DNA of 64,000 nucleotides from Amycolatopsis regifaucium (GCF_001613935.1 NZ_LQCI01000034.1:1093031-1157030), one strand, 5' to 3'; counted from the stretch's first letter, positions 20,026 through 30,815 are shown. Notes: generated by a model from the letters alone, not told the origin. Made by a program: numbers and translations.

Positions 20026-20071
20026 CCTTTCGATGGTAGGCCGAGCGAGGCGCCGTCGACCACGACATTCG

Positions 20072-21865
<1,794 letters not shown>

Positions 21866-22017
21866 GCCGTACCTCCTGCGTTCGCACGTCGGGCCGCCCC
21901 GAGGCGGCTCCGCAGCAGTTTAGAAGAAATTCCCGCCCCGATTAGTGAGAGCAAGGCCACCCGGAGACCTTCTGTTTATATCAGTGAGAAGTCCTTCTCC
22001 GGTTCTTCCATCAGGCC

Positions 22018-22323
22018 TTACACCAGCGCCTCCCGGTGGCGCAGTTCTTCCGGAAGGTCGGAATCGAGCACGATCAGGTCGTACGGCTGTGCCTGGTGGA
22101 CCCGGCCGAGGTGCTCGGCCTTGACCAGTGCCCACGGCTGATGCGGGCCGCGGCACTCGACCAGCCGCTGGACCGTGCTGAAAGCGATCAGCGCCATCCG
22201 GCCGTCGCTGGTCTTGCGGAGCTCGATCTCCGCACGCGTGAAGTCCTTCGGTTTTTTCGCCGTGGGCAGGAACAGGGCGTTGGGCAATCCGGGATTCGTC
22301 ACGGGAACAACATAGACGTGCAC
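22018..22323 (-). CDS. SAV_915-like small protein
   Basis: This 101-residue protein resembles the SAV_915/SseB-like actinobacterial family, with the conserved flow ELRKTSDGRMALIAFSTVQRL, then VECRGPHQPWALV. These are cytoplasmic proteins of unknown function. The GTG at 22323 has no clear ribosome binding site; an in-frame GTG seven codons downstream (VTNPGLPN) could be the true start. It is divergent from the next gene by 29 bases. Confidence 0.65.
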   Translation of the reverse strand: MHVYVVPVTNPGLPNALFLPTAKKPKDFTRAEIELRKTSDGRMALIAFSTVQRLVECRGPHQPWALVKAEHLGRVHQAQPYDLIVLDSDLPEELRHREALV

Positions 22324-22352
22324 TCTGCGCTAGATCACTTACGCTCTCGGAT

Positions 22353-23069
22353 ATGCGGACTCAGGAAGCGCGGACGCCGCGATCCGTGCTGTTCACCGCG
22401 CTGCTGGCGGTGGTGGTGACGGCCGGGGTCATCGTGGCCGTGTTCCTGCTCCGCCCGGACGCTCCGGTGCCCGCGGACGCGCCCGGCGGGCTTTCGGTGC
22501 CGGACAGTGGTTCCGCCTTGCCCGCCGTCAATTGTGGTCAGTCGGTCTGCCGGGAGATCGGCGCGATGACCGTCGGCGGGATGCCCGTCGTGCTCCTGGC
22601 CGACGAAACGGGGAAACAGGGCGTGGTCCGGATCGGCTCGGACACGGTGTTCCCGCTGATGGTCAACGACATGGGGGTCACCCTCAAGGGCGATTCGCTG
22701 CGCTGCGTCGACGGCGCGACGCAGGTCTGCCTGGTCCGCGGGGACACCGGCGGCGGTTCGGCGGGCGAGTTGTTCGTCGCGCGCGGCGGGATCTGGCGGG
22801 ACACCGGGAAGCCGTACTTCTCCGACGCCGGGACGATCGCGCTGAACGACGTGACCGCCGACGGGATCGCGGACGTCATCGTCGTGCGGCACGAGTGCCC
22901 CGGTGCGCAGACCGGATCGGCGCGCTGTCAGGCCGCGCCGGTGCTCGCGGAGGTCTACGACGTCGCCCGCGGTTCGGTGGGCTGTACGCGCCGGTACACC
23001 GCGCCTTCGGAGCTGAAGGGCTGGCCGGAGGTCCGGCTCACCCGCGCTGACCTGCGCGCCTGCCCCTGA
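22353..23069 (+). CDS. Membrane-anchored extracytoplasmic protein, unknown function
   Basis: This 238-residue protein has one N-terminal membrane anchor (about residues 12-33, VLFTALLAVVVTAGVIVAVF) and a soluble outer domain with six cysteines after the anchor, probably three disulfides. The segment NDVTADGIADVIVVRHEC resembles an FG-GAP-like Asp-rich repeat, but one repeat is not enough to assign the family. Function not recognised. It faces a hairpin pair and the convergent symporter gene. Confidence 0.7.
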   Translation: MRTQEARTPRSVLFTALLAVVVTAGVIVAVFLLRPDAPVPADAPGGLSVPDSGSALPAVNCGQSVCREIGAMTVGGMPVVLLADETGKQGVVRIGSDTVFPLMVNDMGVTLKGDSLRCVDGATQVCLVRGDTGGGSAGELFVARGGIWRDTGKPYFSDAGTIALNDVTADGIADVIVVRHECPGAQTGSARCQAAPVLAEVYDVARGSVGCTRRYTAPSELKGWPEVRLTRADLRACP

Positions 23070-23074
23070 GGGAG

Positions 23075-23139
23075 AGCAAGGGACCTTTGCTGTCGCCCGG
23101 CGCCCAAAGCGCGTTTAGCGGGCTAAACGCGCTTTGGGC
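23075..23139. repeat. Two adjacent hairpins between convergent genes
   Basis: The 17-base near-palindrome AGCAAGGGACCTTTGCT (23075-23091) is followed by an 18-bp perfect inverted repeat (23102-23119 with 23122-23139). The first word recurs at 57817-57833 (plus its inverse) and at 60985-61001. Together they probably terminate the membrane-protein gene and the symporter gene. Confidence 0.7.
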
Positions 23140-23150
23140 ACATCAAGGGG

Positions 23151-24518
23151 TCAGGAGGTCGCGCCCGCAGCGACAGGCTTCTTCTCCTGCGTAGCGGCTT
23201 CGCCGTCTGCGGAAGGCGAAGGGTCTGTCGGCGAGTTGAGCACGTCGTCGTCCAGCAGGCCTTCGCCACGAGCGACGACGACCGGCACGACGATCTGACC
23301 CGCGACGTTGGTCGCGGTCCGCATCATGTCCATGATCGGGTTGACCGAGTAGATCAGCGCGATCCCGAGCGCCACCTGCTGCGCGTCGAGTCCGATGAAC
23401 GCGGTGGTCAGCGTCAGCGCGGTCAGCCAGCCGGTGGTACCCGCGGTGGCCAGCGCGCCCAGCACGGCGACCACGACGATGCCGACGTACTGCCAGATGT
23501 TCAGCGAAACGCCGGACAGGTTCGCGATGAAGATCGCGCCGATCGCCGGGAACACCGCGGCGCAGCCGTCCATCTTGGTCGCGCTGCCCAGCGGAGTCGC
23601 GAAGGCGGCGTACGCGGGCTGGACGCCCAGGTTGACGGCGGACTGCCGGGTCAGGGGCAGCGTCGCGGCCGAAGACTGCGAAGCGAACGCGAACTGGATC
23701 GCCGTGCCCGCCTTGGCGAAGAACTTCAGCGGGCTGACCTTCGCCACGAACTGCAGAAGAATCGGGTAGACCACGAACAGCACCAGGAGGCAGCCGACGT
23801 ACACCGCGAGTGTGGTGCTGAGCAGCGGCCGGAACAGCGCGTCACCGTAGTTCGACACGGCCGCGCCGATCAGGCCGACGATGCCGATCGGGGCCAGCCG
23901 GACGATCCAGCCGAGGTAGCGCTGGATGATCTCGAAGACGCTGGTGGTGAAGTCGACGAACGGCTTGGCCTTGTCGCCGAGGCTGTAGGCGGCGGCGCCG
24001 ATCAGCACGGCGAGGAACAGCACCTGAAGCGTCTCACCCTCGGTGAAGGCGGTGAAGAAGTTCTTCGGCAGCAGTCCGTCGATGAAGGCGCTCCAGGAGC
24101 CCCAGTGGTCGACGCTCTTGGTCGCCTTGTCCGCGTTCTTCGCGGTCGCGGCGACACCCTCGCCGAGGCCGCCGCTGCCCGGGTTGAACAGCTTCGCGAC
24201 GGCGATGCCGATCAGTGACGCGATGAACGACGTGATCGCGAACCACAGGACGGTCTTGCCGCCCAGCCGGGCGGCCTTCCTGCCGCCGCCGAGGCCGCGC
24301 AGGCTGTTGATGCCGACCACGATCGCCGTGAAGACCAGCGGGATCACCGCGATCTGCAGCAGTGTCGTGAAGATCGTGCCGATCTGGTCGAGCAGTTCGG
24401 TCAGCCAGCTCGCCTCGCTCGTCCTGGCGAGGATGCCGAGCAGGGCACCCACGACGAGCGAGCCGAGGACAGCCGCCGCGAAGACCCTTGGCCTGGTGTA
24501 GGTCCGAATGAAAGACAC
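23151..24518 (-). CDS. Dicarboxylate/amino acid:cation symporter (DAACS family)
   Basis: This 455-residue secondary transporter of the glutamate/C4-dicarboxylate symporter family has about eight helices and two re-entrant loops. Conserved motifs are the serine-rich hairpin FASQSSAATLPLT and the substrate/cation site NPIMDMMRTATNVAG. It imports acidic amino acids or dicarboxylates with Na+ or H+. The C-terminal tail is hydrophilic. It stands alone; no regulator is adjacent. Confidence 0.92.
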   Translation of the reverse strand: MSFIRTYTRPRVFAAAVLGSLVVGALLGILARTSEASWLTELLDQIGTIFTTLLQIAVIPLVFTAIVVGINSLRGLGGGRKAARLGGKTVLWFAITSFIASLIGIAVAKLFNPGSGGLGEGVAATAKNADKATKSVDHWGSWSAFIDGLLPKNFFTAFTEGETLQVLFLAVLIGAAAYSLGDKAKPFVDFTTSVFEIIQRYLGWIVRLAPIGIVGLIGAAVSNYGDALFRPLLSTTLAVYVGCLLVLFVVYPILLQFVAKVSPLKFFAKAGTAIQFAFASQSSAATLPLTRQSAVNLGVQPAYAAFATPLGSATKMDGCAAVFPAIGAIFIANLSGVSLNIWQYVGIVVVAVLGALATAGTTGWLTALTLTTAFIGLDAQQVALGIALIYSVNPIMDMMRTATNVAGQIVVPVVVARGEGLLDDDVLNSPTDPSPSADGEAATQEKKPVAAGATS

Positions 24519-24618
24519 GGGGCGACTCCGGTGCGTGAAGGTTTCCTGATTGGCCGAACGTGAAGAACGTTCGGCGAGGCAGGACTCTTCCGGATCACCC
24601 GATCGTGTGGGAGCTGTC

Positions 24619-25308
24619 TCAGGATGCGGGAGGTGACCAGAGATCGACGACGCTCACGCCGACCTCGCTCAGGAGGCGCCGGGTCAGCGGCAGGCTGATT
24701 CCGATGACGCTCGACGGGTCGCCGTCGATCCCGTCGACGAACCAGCCGCCGAGTCCGTCCAGGGTGAAGCCGCCCGCTACCTGGAGCGGCTCGCCGGACG
24801 CGATGTAGGCGTCGATTTCTTCCGGCGAGGGCGTGCCGAAGCGAACAGTGGTCCCTTCGGTTCCTGACGTTTCCTTCGTCCTCTCGCCGTTCTCGACGCG
24901 GATGATCGCGTGGCCGGTGAGGAGTGCACCGGTTTTGCCCGCCATCGACGCCCAGCGTTCGCGCGCGACCTCCGGCGTGATCGGCTTGCCGACCATGGCG
25001 CCGCCGATCGACAGCATCGAATCGCAGCCGACGATGACCAGGTCGGCGCTGCCCTCGTGCGACCCGGCGAGCGTCTTGAAAACCGCCTCGGCCTTGGCGG
25101 CGGCGAGCGCCCTGACCAGCTCCTCCGGCGCGGGGTCGGTCAGGGACGCGGCCACCGCGTCCTCGTCGACGCCGGAGACGACGACGCTCGGATCGAAGCC
25201 GGCGGAACGCAGGACGGCGAGGCGGGCGGGGGACTGGGACGCGAGGACGAAACGCACCTCCGGAAGGTACTCGACGACCCTGCGTTGCCTAATTGTGACC
25301 TGGGACAC
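24619..25308 (-). CDS. maf: Maf-like nucleoside triphosphate pyrophosphatase
   Basis: This 229-residue house-cleaning pyrophosphatase hydrolyses non-canonical or m5 nucleotides to the monophosphate. It opens with the family start FVLASQSPARLAVLRSAGF and carries VIVGCDSML and the EIDAYIASGEPLQVAGG region. The extent uses the GTG at 25308; an internal GTG at 25257, directly before FVLASQ, fits the usual N-terminus but its GGAGG overlaps the codon. In M. tuberculosis maf abuts accE5; here a block of foreign genes separates them. Confidence 0.9.
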   Translation of the reverse strand: MSQVTIRQRRVVEYLPEVRFVLASQSPARLAVLRSAGFDPSVVVSGVDEDAVAASLTDPAPEELVRALAAAKAEAVFKTLAGSHEGSADLVIVGCDSMLSIGGAMVGKPITPEVARERWASMAGKTGALLTGHAIIRVENGERTKETSGTEGTTVRFGTPSPEEIDAYIASGEPLQVAGGFTLDGLGGWFVDGIDGDPSSVIGISLPLTRRLLSEVGVSVVDLWSPPAS

Positions 25309-25326
25309 CCGATCGTGGAGTTAGTT

Positions 25327-25343
25327 TGTTGTGGCGCGCAACA
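25327..25343. promoter_or_regulatory. Operator-like dyad in the maf / glycosidase promoter region
   Basis: TGTTG (25327-25331) and CAACA (25339-25343) form a short dyad 7 bases apart, 30 bases upstream of the glycosidase start. The position suits a repressor site, but no regulator gene is adjacent. Confidence 0.3.
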
Positions 25344-25372
25344 TATGGATTGTTCGAGCTACGGAGGAAATA

Positions 25373-27229
25373 ATGCCGTCCCGCCTCCGCGTCAGAAGAT
25401 CGCTTCGCACGACGCAAACCACAGTGCTCGCAGGCCTGCTTTTGGCTGGTCCGGCCTTGACGCCGATGGCGTCGGCCACCCCGGGGCCGCTGTACCGGAA
25501 TCCGCACGCTTCGGTGTCCTCGCGGGTCGACGACCTGCTGAAACGGATGAGTCTCGACGACAAGGTCGGCCAGATGACGCAGGCCGAACGGGGCGCGGTC
25601 ACACCCGATCAGGCCGCCGCGCTCAAGCTGGGGTCGCTGTTGTCCGGCGGCGGCTCCGTGCCGGCCGGTAACACGCCGAACGGCTGGGCCGACATGGTCG
25701 ACTCGTATCAGAAGGCGGCGGTTTCGACGCCGCTCGGCATCCCCACGATCTACGGCGTCGACGCCGTGCACGGCCACAACAACGTCTACGGCGCGACGAT
25801 CTTCCCGCACAACATCGGCCTCGGCGCCGCGAACAATCCGCGCCTGGTCGAGAAAATCGGCCGGGCGACCGCGTTGGAAGTCGCCGGAACCGGGCCGCAG
25901 TGGGACTTCTCGCCGTGCCTGTGCGTCGCCCGTGACGATCGCTGGGGCCGGACTTACGAATCCTTCGGCGAATCGCCGCGCGACGCCGTCGCCAACGCTT
26001 CGGCCATCACTGGTCTTCAGGGGCACGGGCTCGGGGAGAAGCCGGGCTCGGTGCTCGCGACCGCGAAGCACTACGTCGGCGACGGCGGCACCACGAACGG
26101 CGTCGACCAGGGCAACACCGAGATCAGCGAACGCGAACTGCGCCAGATCCACCTGCCGCCGTTCCGCGAGGCGATCGACCGGGGCGTCGGCTCGGTGATG
26201 ATCTCGTTCTCGAGCTTCCAAGGGGTGCGCATGCACGCCCAGAAGTACCTCATCACCGACGTGCTCAAGAAGGAACTGCGGTTCTCCGGCCTGGTGATCT
26301 CGGACTACAACGCGATCAACCAGATCGACGGGCAAGAAGGCTTCACGCCCGAAGAAGTGCGGCTTTCGGTCAACGCGGGCATCGACATGTTCATGGTCCC
26401 CTGGGACGCGCCGCAGTTCATCGCCTACCTCAAGGCCGAGGTCGAGGCGGGGCGCGTCCCGACGGCCCGGATCGACGACGCGAACCGCCGCATCCTGGCG
26501 GAGAAGTTCAAGCTCGGCCTGTTCGAGCACCCGTACACCGACCGTTCACTCCAGAAGACGTTCGGCAGCAAGGAACATCGCGAGCTGGCCCGGCAGGCCG
26601 TCCGTGAATCGCAGGTACTGCTGAAGAACGACGGTGTGCTGCCGCTGGCGAAGAAGAACAACAAGATCTTCGTCGCGGGCAAGAACGCGAACGACATCGG
26701 CAACCAGGCCGGCGGCTGGACGCTCACCTGGCAAGGGCAGAGCGGCCCGGTCATCCCGGGTACGACCATCCTCGACGGGCTCAAGTCGGGGGCGGGGAAG
26801 GGCACCACGGTGACCTATGACCGCGCGGGTGACGGAATCGACGGCAGCTACCAGGTCGCCGTCGCAGTGGTGGGCGAAACGCCGTACGCCGAAGGGCAGG
26901 GAGACCGTCCGAACGGCTTCGGACTCGACGCGGAAGACCTCGCCACGATCGCCAAGCTGAAGAGTTCCGGTGTCCCGGTCGTCGTGGTGACCGTGTCAGG
27001 GCGGCCACTCGATATCGCCGCTCAGCTGCCGCAGTTCGACGGGCTCGTCGCCGCCTGGCTCCCGGGTAGCGAAGGCGCCGGTGTCGCCGATGTCCTTTAC
27101 GGCGACTACAACCCGACCGGGAAACTGACGTTCAGCTGGCCGGCCAGCGCGACCCAGGAGCCGGTGAACGTCGGTGACGGCAAGAAGGCGCTGTACCCGT
27201 ACGGCTTCGGTCTGCGGTACCGGCGCTAG
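25373..27229 (+). CDS. Secreted glycoside hydrolase family 3 beta-glucosidase/exoglucanase
   Basis: The 618-residue product has a cleavable signal peptide (about residues 1-37, Arg-rich start then TVLAGLLLAGPALTPMASA). The family 3 TIM-barrel carries the substrate segment GVDAVHGHNNVYGATIFPHN and the putative nucleophile D311 in GLVISDYNAI; the alpha/beta sandwich domain follows, and there is no fibronectin III domain. This compact form resembles plant-type exo-beta-glucan hydrolases. It would release glucose from beta-glucans outside the cell. The ATG is set by GGAGGAAATA. Confidence 0.92.
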   Translation: MPSRLRVRRSLRTTQTTVLAGLLLAGPALTPMASATPGPLYRNPHASVSSRVDDLLKRMSLDDKVGQMTQAERGAVTPDQAAALKLGSLLSGGGSVPAGNTPNGWADMVDSYQKAAVSTPLGIPTIYGVDAVHGHNNVYGATIFPHNIGLGAANNPRLVEKIGRATALEVAGTGPQWDFSPCLCVARDDRWGRTYESFGESPRDAVANASAITGLQGHGLGEKPGSVLATAKHYVGDGGTTNGVDQGNTEISERELRQIHLPPFREAIDRGVGSVMISFSSFQGVRMHAQKYLITDVLKKELRFSGLVISDYNAINQIDGQEGFTPEEVRLSVNAGIDMFMVPWDAPQFIAYLKAEVEAGRVPTARIDDANRRILAEKFKLGLFEHPYTDRSLQKTFGSKEHRELARQAVRESQVLLKNDGVLPLAKKNNKIFVAGKNANDIGNQAGGWTLTWQGQSGPVIPGTTILDGLKSGAGKGTTVTYDRAGDGIDGSYQVAVAVVGETPYAEGQGDRPNGFGLDAEDLATIAKLKSSGVPVVVVTVSGRPLDIAAQLPQFDGLVAAWLPGSEGAGVADVLYGDYNPTGKLTFSWPASATQEPVNVGDGKKALYPYGFGLRYRR

Positions 27230-27254
27230 AGACGTCCGCCCTCCCGCGGATGAG

Positions 27255-27301
27255 ATGAAGGGGCCTTTCATGGCGAATTTTGCGATGAAAGGCCCCTTCA
27301 T
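27255..27301. repeat. Perfect 17-bp stem hairpin, ATGAAGGGGCC type
   Basis: Arms 27255-27271 and 27285-27301 are exact inverse copies with a 13-base loop, 25 bases after the glycosidase stop. The core matches the ATGAAGGCCCC word of the hairpin at 12588. Confidence 0.75.
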
Positions 27302-27324
27302 TGCGCTCCCCAGGGCCACCCACG

Positions 27325-27392
27325 CCGCATTTAGAGGACTAAATGCCGGAGCCGGGGTGCGGGGTGGAACGCGTTTCGTCCTCTAAATGCGG
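27325..27392. repeat. Nested GCATTTAGAGGAC hairpins
   Basis: The 15-base arms 27325-27339 and 27378-27392 pair perfectly. The left arm also starts an internal palindrome GCATTTAG-AGGA-CTAAATGC (27327-27346), so two alternative folds are possible. The arm word is that of the inverted repeat at 18472-18544. It lies between convergent genes. Confidence 0.7.
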
Positions 27393-27401
27393 GAGCCGTG
27401 G

Positions 27402-29021
27402 TCAGGCGGCGGTCGCGGCGGAGGGTTCGGGGGCGACGGCCGGGTGAGGGGGTCGCGGGGCCGGACGACGCATCGTGAGCGCGGCCAGCACGCCCAGCAG
27501 CAGAACGGCCGCCGGCAGCAGCAAGGTCACCCGAGCCGCGTCCGTTAGTCCATTGTGGACGGCGTCGAGAGCGAGCCGCTGAGCCTGCTCCGCCAAGTCG
27601 GCGGGAAGCCCCGGAATGGCCGCCTGCCCGGAAGAACCGAACTCCCCGGTCGATTCCGCGGCCTTCGCGATGCCTTCCGCGAACGGCGTGCGGTACTGCT
27701 CCGGCAACGCTGTCGCGGCCGAAGCCGCCTCGTCGGCGATCGACACGCTGATCCGCGCCTGCAGCAGCACGCCGACGGCGGCACTGCCGAGCACGCCGCC
27801 GACCTGGCGGGCGGTGTTGAAGATGCCCGACGCGGTCCCGGTGAGCCGCGGTTCCACCGAACTCATCGCCAGATTGCCCATGGGGGCGAAGATGAATCCG
27901 ATCCCGACACCCGTCACCAGCAGCGCCGGGGTGAGCCCCCACGCGTTCGCGTCGGCGTGGGCGAGCAGGGAGACGAGAACCAATCCCGCGGCGAGCGCCC
28001 CCAGGCCGATGACGAGCAGGACCTTGCCGTTGACCTTGTCCGACGCCTTGCCCACGAACGGACCGATCATCCCCGCCAGCAACGACATCGGCGCGAACAG
28101 CAGACCGGTCATCGTCGGGGATTCGCCGAGCACGGCCTGAAGGTAGATCACCAGCGGCAGGAACATGCCGGTCATCGCGAAGCCGACGGTGACCGACGTC
28201 AGGGTGCCAGCCGAGAAATTACGGTTGGCGAAGACGGCCAGCGGCAGCAGCGGTTCGTCACGATTGACGCGTTGCCACACCACGAAAGCGATCAGCAGGG
28301 CGATACCGGCCCCGATGATTTCGAACACGGTGATCGGTCCGAACACCCGTCCCCAGTCGTACTGCTGTCCATTTTGGACGCCGTACACCACGCAGAACAG
28401 GCCGGCACCGGAGAGCAGGATTCCCGGCACGTCGAAGGAATGCGAGTGCTTCGGCTGCCAGTCCGGCACCTTGAGCAGCGCCAGCGTGAGCGCGACCACG
28501 CCTACCGGCAGGTTGACGAAGAAGATCCATTCCCAGCCGAGGTGGTCGACGAGCACGCCGCCGAGGAGCGGTCCGGCGATCGCCGCGATCCCGGCGACGC
28601 CGCTCCACAATCCCATGGCCGGTCCGCGTTTCGACGGCGGGAACAGGTGGCTGATGAACGCCAGGGTCTGCGGGGTCATCAAGGCGGCCCCGAGTCCCTG
28701 CACCGCGCGGGCGGCGATGAGCATCTCGACCGAACCGGAGAGACCGCACCACACCGAGGCGAGCGTGAACACCACGAGGCCCGCCGCGTAGACCCGCTTC
28801 GGGCCGAACCGGTCGCCGAGACGGCTGGCGAACAGCATCGGTACCGCGTAGGCCAGCAGGTAAACGCTGATCACCCACACGATGGCGTTCAATCCGGCGT
28901 CGAGTTCGCGCAGCATCGCGGGAATCGCGGTCGAAACGATCGTGGTGTCCAGCAGGATCATGAAGAAACCCAGGCACAGCGCGGAAAGTGCCGCCCAGGG
29001 ATTAGCTTGTCTTGCGTTCAT
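27402..29021 (-). CDS. MFS drug exporter, DHA2 (EmrB/QacA-like, 14 helices)
   Basis: This 539-residue major facilitator superfamily protein with about 14 predicted helices is typical of proton-driven multidrug export. The opening helix ends in LDTTIVSTAIPAM, the family motif C equivalent is GVAGIAAIAGPLLGGVLVDH, and motif A is ASRLGDRFGPKRVY. The start overlaps the end of the PadR gene by 20 bases, so the pair is translated from one message and PadR probably controls it. Confidence 0.92.
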   Translation of the reverse strand: MNARQANPWAALSALCLGFFMILLDTTIVSTAIPAMLRELDAGLNAIVWVISVYLLAYAVPMLFASRLGDRFGPKRVYAAGLVVFTLASVWCGLSGSVEMLIAARAVQGLGAALMTPQTLAFISHLFPPSKRGPAMGLWSGVAGIAAIAGPLLGGVLVDHLGWEWIFFVNLPVGVVALTLALLKVPDWQPKHSHSFDVPGILLSGAGLFCVVYGVQNGQQYDWGRVFGPITVFEIIGAGIALLIAFVVWQRVNRDEPLLPLAVFANRNFSAGTLTSVTVGFAMTGMFLPLVIYLQAVLGESPTMTGLLFAPMSLLAGMIGPFVGKASDKVNGKVLLVIGLGALAAGLVLVSLLAHADANAWGLTPALLVTGVGIGFIFAPMGNLAMSSVEPRLTGTASGIFNTARQVGGVLGSAAVGVLLQARISVSIADEAASAATALPEQYRTPFAEGIAKAAESTGEFGSSGQAAIPGLPADLAEQAQRLALDAVHNGLTDAARVTLLLPAAVLLLGVLAALTMRRPAPRPPHPAVAPEPSAATAA

Positions 29022-29628
29022 CGGGTTCGTCCTCGGTGACCAGGTTCAGCCGTGGTGTGCAGTGGCCCTGGAACCGGATGCGGCCGGATTCCAGGTCTTC
29101 GATGAGCTTCTGGGTCCACTCGAGCTCGAAGGCGCGGTGCGCGGTCGCGTAGGACCAGTCGAGCCAGTAGACCTCCGGAAGGTGCTGCTCGTTGACCAGG
29201 CTGTCGAGTACGACCTGGTCCGACGCGGCGGCCGCCTGCAGTTGAAGCACGCGGTGTTTGAGCTGGGCCACCGTGATCTCCGGGCCGAGTTCGTCGATGA
29301 CGGCCAGCCCGCTGAGGAACTCCGGGTACTCCTCGGCCGGGGTGCTGAGCATGCCCTTTGCCCGGTCGACGAACTCGTCGAGGCCGGCTTCCGTCATGGC
29401 GTAAACGGTCCGCTCGGGCCGATTCCCGTCGCGCTGCGTTTCGACGACCTCGACGAAACCGTTTCGCACCAAGCGATCCACGGTGTGATAGAGCGATCCG
29501 GCCTTCACCTTGACCCGCTTGCTGACGTAGCGCTCCCGCATCAGCTGCGCCATTTCGTACGGGTGCATGGGCCGCTCGTGGAGGAGTTCCAGCACCGCGA
29601 TGGCGAGCGGGGTGAGCTTCGCGGCCAT
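29002..29628 (-). CDS. PadR family transcriptional regulator
   Basis: This 208-residue protein has an N-terminal winged helix (LAIAVLELLHERPMHPYEMA, then VKAGSLYHTVDRLVRNGFV) and a C-terminal coiled-coil dimer domain of the PadR-s2/vinculin-like kind. PadR repressors usually control the adjacent exporter and respond to its drug or phenolic substrates. The promoter upstream (29640-29700) is the most AT-rich spot nearby and contains ATTATTCC and ACTATATGG elements where an autoregulatory site is likely. Confidence 0.9.
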   Translation of the reverse strand: MAAKLTPLAIAVLELLHERPMHPYEMAQLMRERYVSKRVKVKAGSLYHTVDRLVRNGFVEVVETQRDGNRPERTVYAMTEAGLDEFVDRAKGMLSTPAEEYPEFLSGLAVIDELGPEITVAQLKHRVLQLQAAAASDQVVLDSLVNEQHLPEVYWLDWSYATAHRAFELEWTQKLIEDLESGRIRFQGHCTPRLNLVTEDEPDERKTS

Positions 29629-29701
29629 GACTGATCCTCCCGGAAGATTCCGTATCGATTATTCCGCGTGGACTATATGGCATGGCTGTGTAGGAGCTCA
29701 A

Positions 29702-29736
29702 GTACCCACCCTTGCTCGCTGATCGCAGGTGGGTAC
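29702..29736. repeat. 9-bp stem hairpin upstream of padR
   Basis: GTACCCACC (29702-29710) pairs with GGTGGGTAC (29728-29736) around a 17-base loop. It lies in the 273-base region between the PadR start and the next small ORF, which otherwise shows no supported gene. It could be an operator or a structured leader. Confidence 0.4.
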
Positions 29737-29901
29737 AGCGTGCGCAAGAGGCGAACAAAGCACGCACAACGGAGAGGGCGGTCAGCGCGGATGGCCTTCG
29801 GCAGGGGTGGCCGTCGCTCTGGTGACCGACGCCTTCGCGCCGCCCGCCGAACCGCCGTCCGTGGACCTGGCGCGTTCGCGGACGGCTACCGGCGGGAAGG
29901 T

Positions 29902-30075
29902 GTGGTCATCACGGTGACCCAAAACCGGAAACTGACGTACGAGATCGTCGACGGCATGGCGTCAGGGGCAGGCCCGTCGTTCAGCGAAGACTGGATACCC
30001 GTGGTGTTCTCCCGGCTTCCGACCGGCACGGAGTGCGTCTACATCGGGATGCGCGCCGCCCCCAAGATCGCCTAG
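29902..30075 (+). CDS. Possible small protein, unknown function
   Basis: This 57-residue frame starts at GTG with a GGCGGGAAG purine run upstream and reads VVITVTQNRKLTYEIVDG, with a soluble mixed sequence after it. The frame stays open further upstream, but that part is Arg-rich and looks like out-of-frame noise. The stop overlaps the stop of the convergent gene. No family recognised; expression uncertain. Confidence 0.4.
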   Translation: MVITVTQNRKLTYEIVDGMASGAGPSFSEDWIPVVFSRLPTGTECVYIGMRAAPKIA

Positions 30076-30392
30076 TTCAGGCGTCTCGGCCCGATCTCGC
30101 GCTCGAGGAAGCGGTGGTACTCGATGGCCGCTATCGAGTTCTCCAGCTGTTCGAACGTGGGCGCGGGCAGCGCACCGTTGAAGACGATCGTCAGGCTCTT
30201 GCGCGGGATGTTGATGACGTACGGATCGACGCCGAGTTCTTCGCAGTTCTCGCGAAGCACGGCGGTCCAGTGGTCCAGATCCTCGTCTTCACCGAGATGC
30301 TCCCATCGCGCGACGATCCAGTTGCCGTTGATCAGCTGACCCGCCATCTCCCGCGGATCGTGGACCATGTACGGCTCGGCGATGTCGTTCAT
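30072..30392 (-). CDS. Hypothetical protein coupled to the DUF397 gene
   Basis: This 106-residue, acidic, soluble protein (MNDIAEPYMVHDPREMAGQL start) is not recognised. Its ATG overlaps the stop of the DUF397 gene by four bases (ATGA), so it is translationally coupled to it and probably belongs to the same XRE/DUF397 module. Its stop codon overlaps the stop of the convergent small ORF. Confidence 0.7.
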   Translation of the reverse strand: MNDIAEPYMVHDPREMAGQLINGNWIVARWEHLGEDEDLDHWTAVLRENCEELGVDPYVINIPRKSLTIVFNGALPAPTFEQLENSIAAIEYHRFLEREIGPRRLN

Positions 30393-30595
30393 CGGTCCAA
30401 GTGCTCGATGAGCGCGGCGAAGGACTCGGCCGGGACCACCAGGATCGGCCGGATCTCGTCCGGCAGGGCCCCTTGCTTGGTGTCCCGGATGCCGACCAGA
30501 CCGGGCAGTGCGCCGACTTCGACGCAGGCGTTCTCCTCCCAGTGCGTGTAGGTCGACTTGTGCCAGCCGGTCATGCGTTCGTGCCAGTTGGTCAT
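30389..30595 (-). CDS. DUF397 small protein
   Basis: The 68-residue product has the DUF397 hallmark W-HKSTYTHWEENACVEV followed by VGIRDTKQGA and LVVPAESFAALI. DUF397 proteins pair with XRE-DUF5753 regulators (WhiJ-like systems) in actinobacteria and are thought to antagonise or assist them in developmental control. The ATG has AAAGG at proper spacing; the open frame upstream is not coding-like. The partner regulator lies 220 bases upstream on the same strand. Confidence 0.88.
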   Translation of the reverse strand: MTNWHERMTGWHKSTYTHWEENACVEVGALPGLVGIRDTKQGALPDEIRPILVVPAESFAALIEHLDR

Positions 30596-30815
30596 CGGAG
30601 TGCCTTTCCCCAGTGACTGTTTCGGCAAGTAGACGGGTTGCGCGGAGGCAAAGTTGTCAATTTCGGGTGATCTACCGCCGTGGTTCGGTGAACGGTCCGT
30701 GAAGAGCCCCGAAATCGCGCTCAGCGCAGGAAAAGGGGCCTTCAGCGACAGCCGCTTTACATACGATGCACTCTCGGGGTGCATAAAACCAAGAGTCCTT
30801 GGTCACTGGAGCGGT
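30596..30815. promoter_or_regulatory. Region between XRE and DUF397 genes
   Basis: These 220 bases contain the XRE gene terminator and the presumed DUF397 promoter. They also hold a degenerate member of the hairpin family: the segment TCCGTGAAGAGCCCC (30696-30710) partly pairs with GGGGCCTTCAGCGAC (30735-30749). A 6-bp stem ATGCAC/GTGCAT lies at 30766-30784. Confidence 0.4.
30785..30803 (-). terminator. Intrinsic terminator of the XRE gene
   Basis: On the minus strand a stem ACCAAG-GACT-CTTGGT is followed by TTTTAT, the classic Rho-independent layout, which is rare in this GC-rich window. It starts 13 bases after the XRE stop. Confidence 0.6.

Noticed and set aside
29668..29901. N-terminal extension of the small ORF ending at 30075.
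   Set aside because: The added part is Arg-rich, overlaps the padR promoter region and has no ribosome binding site at its start.
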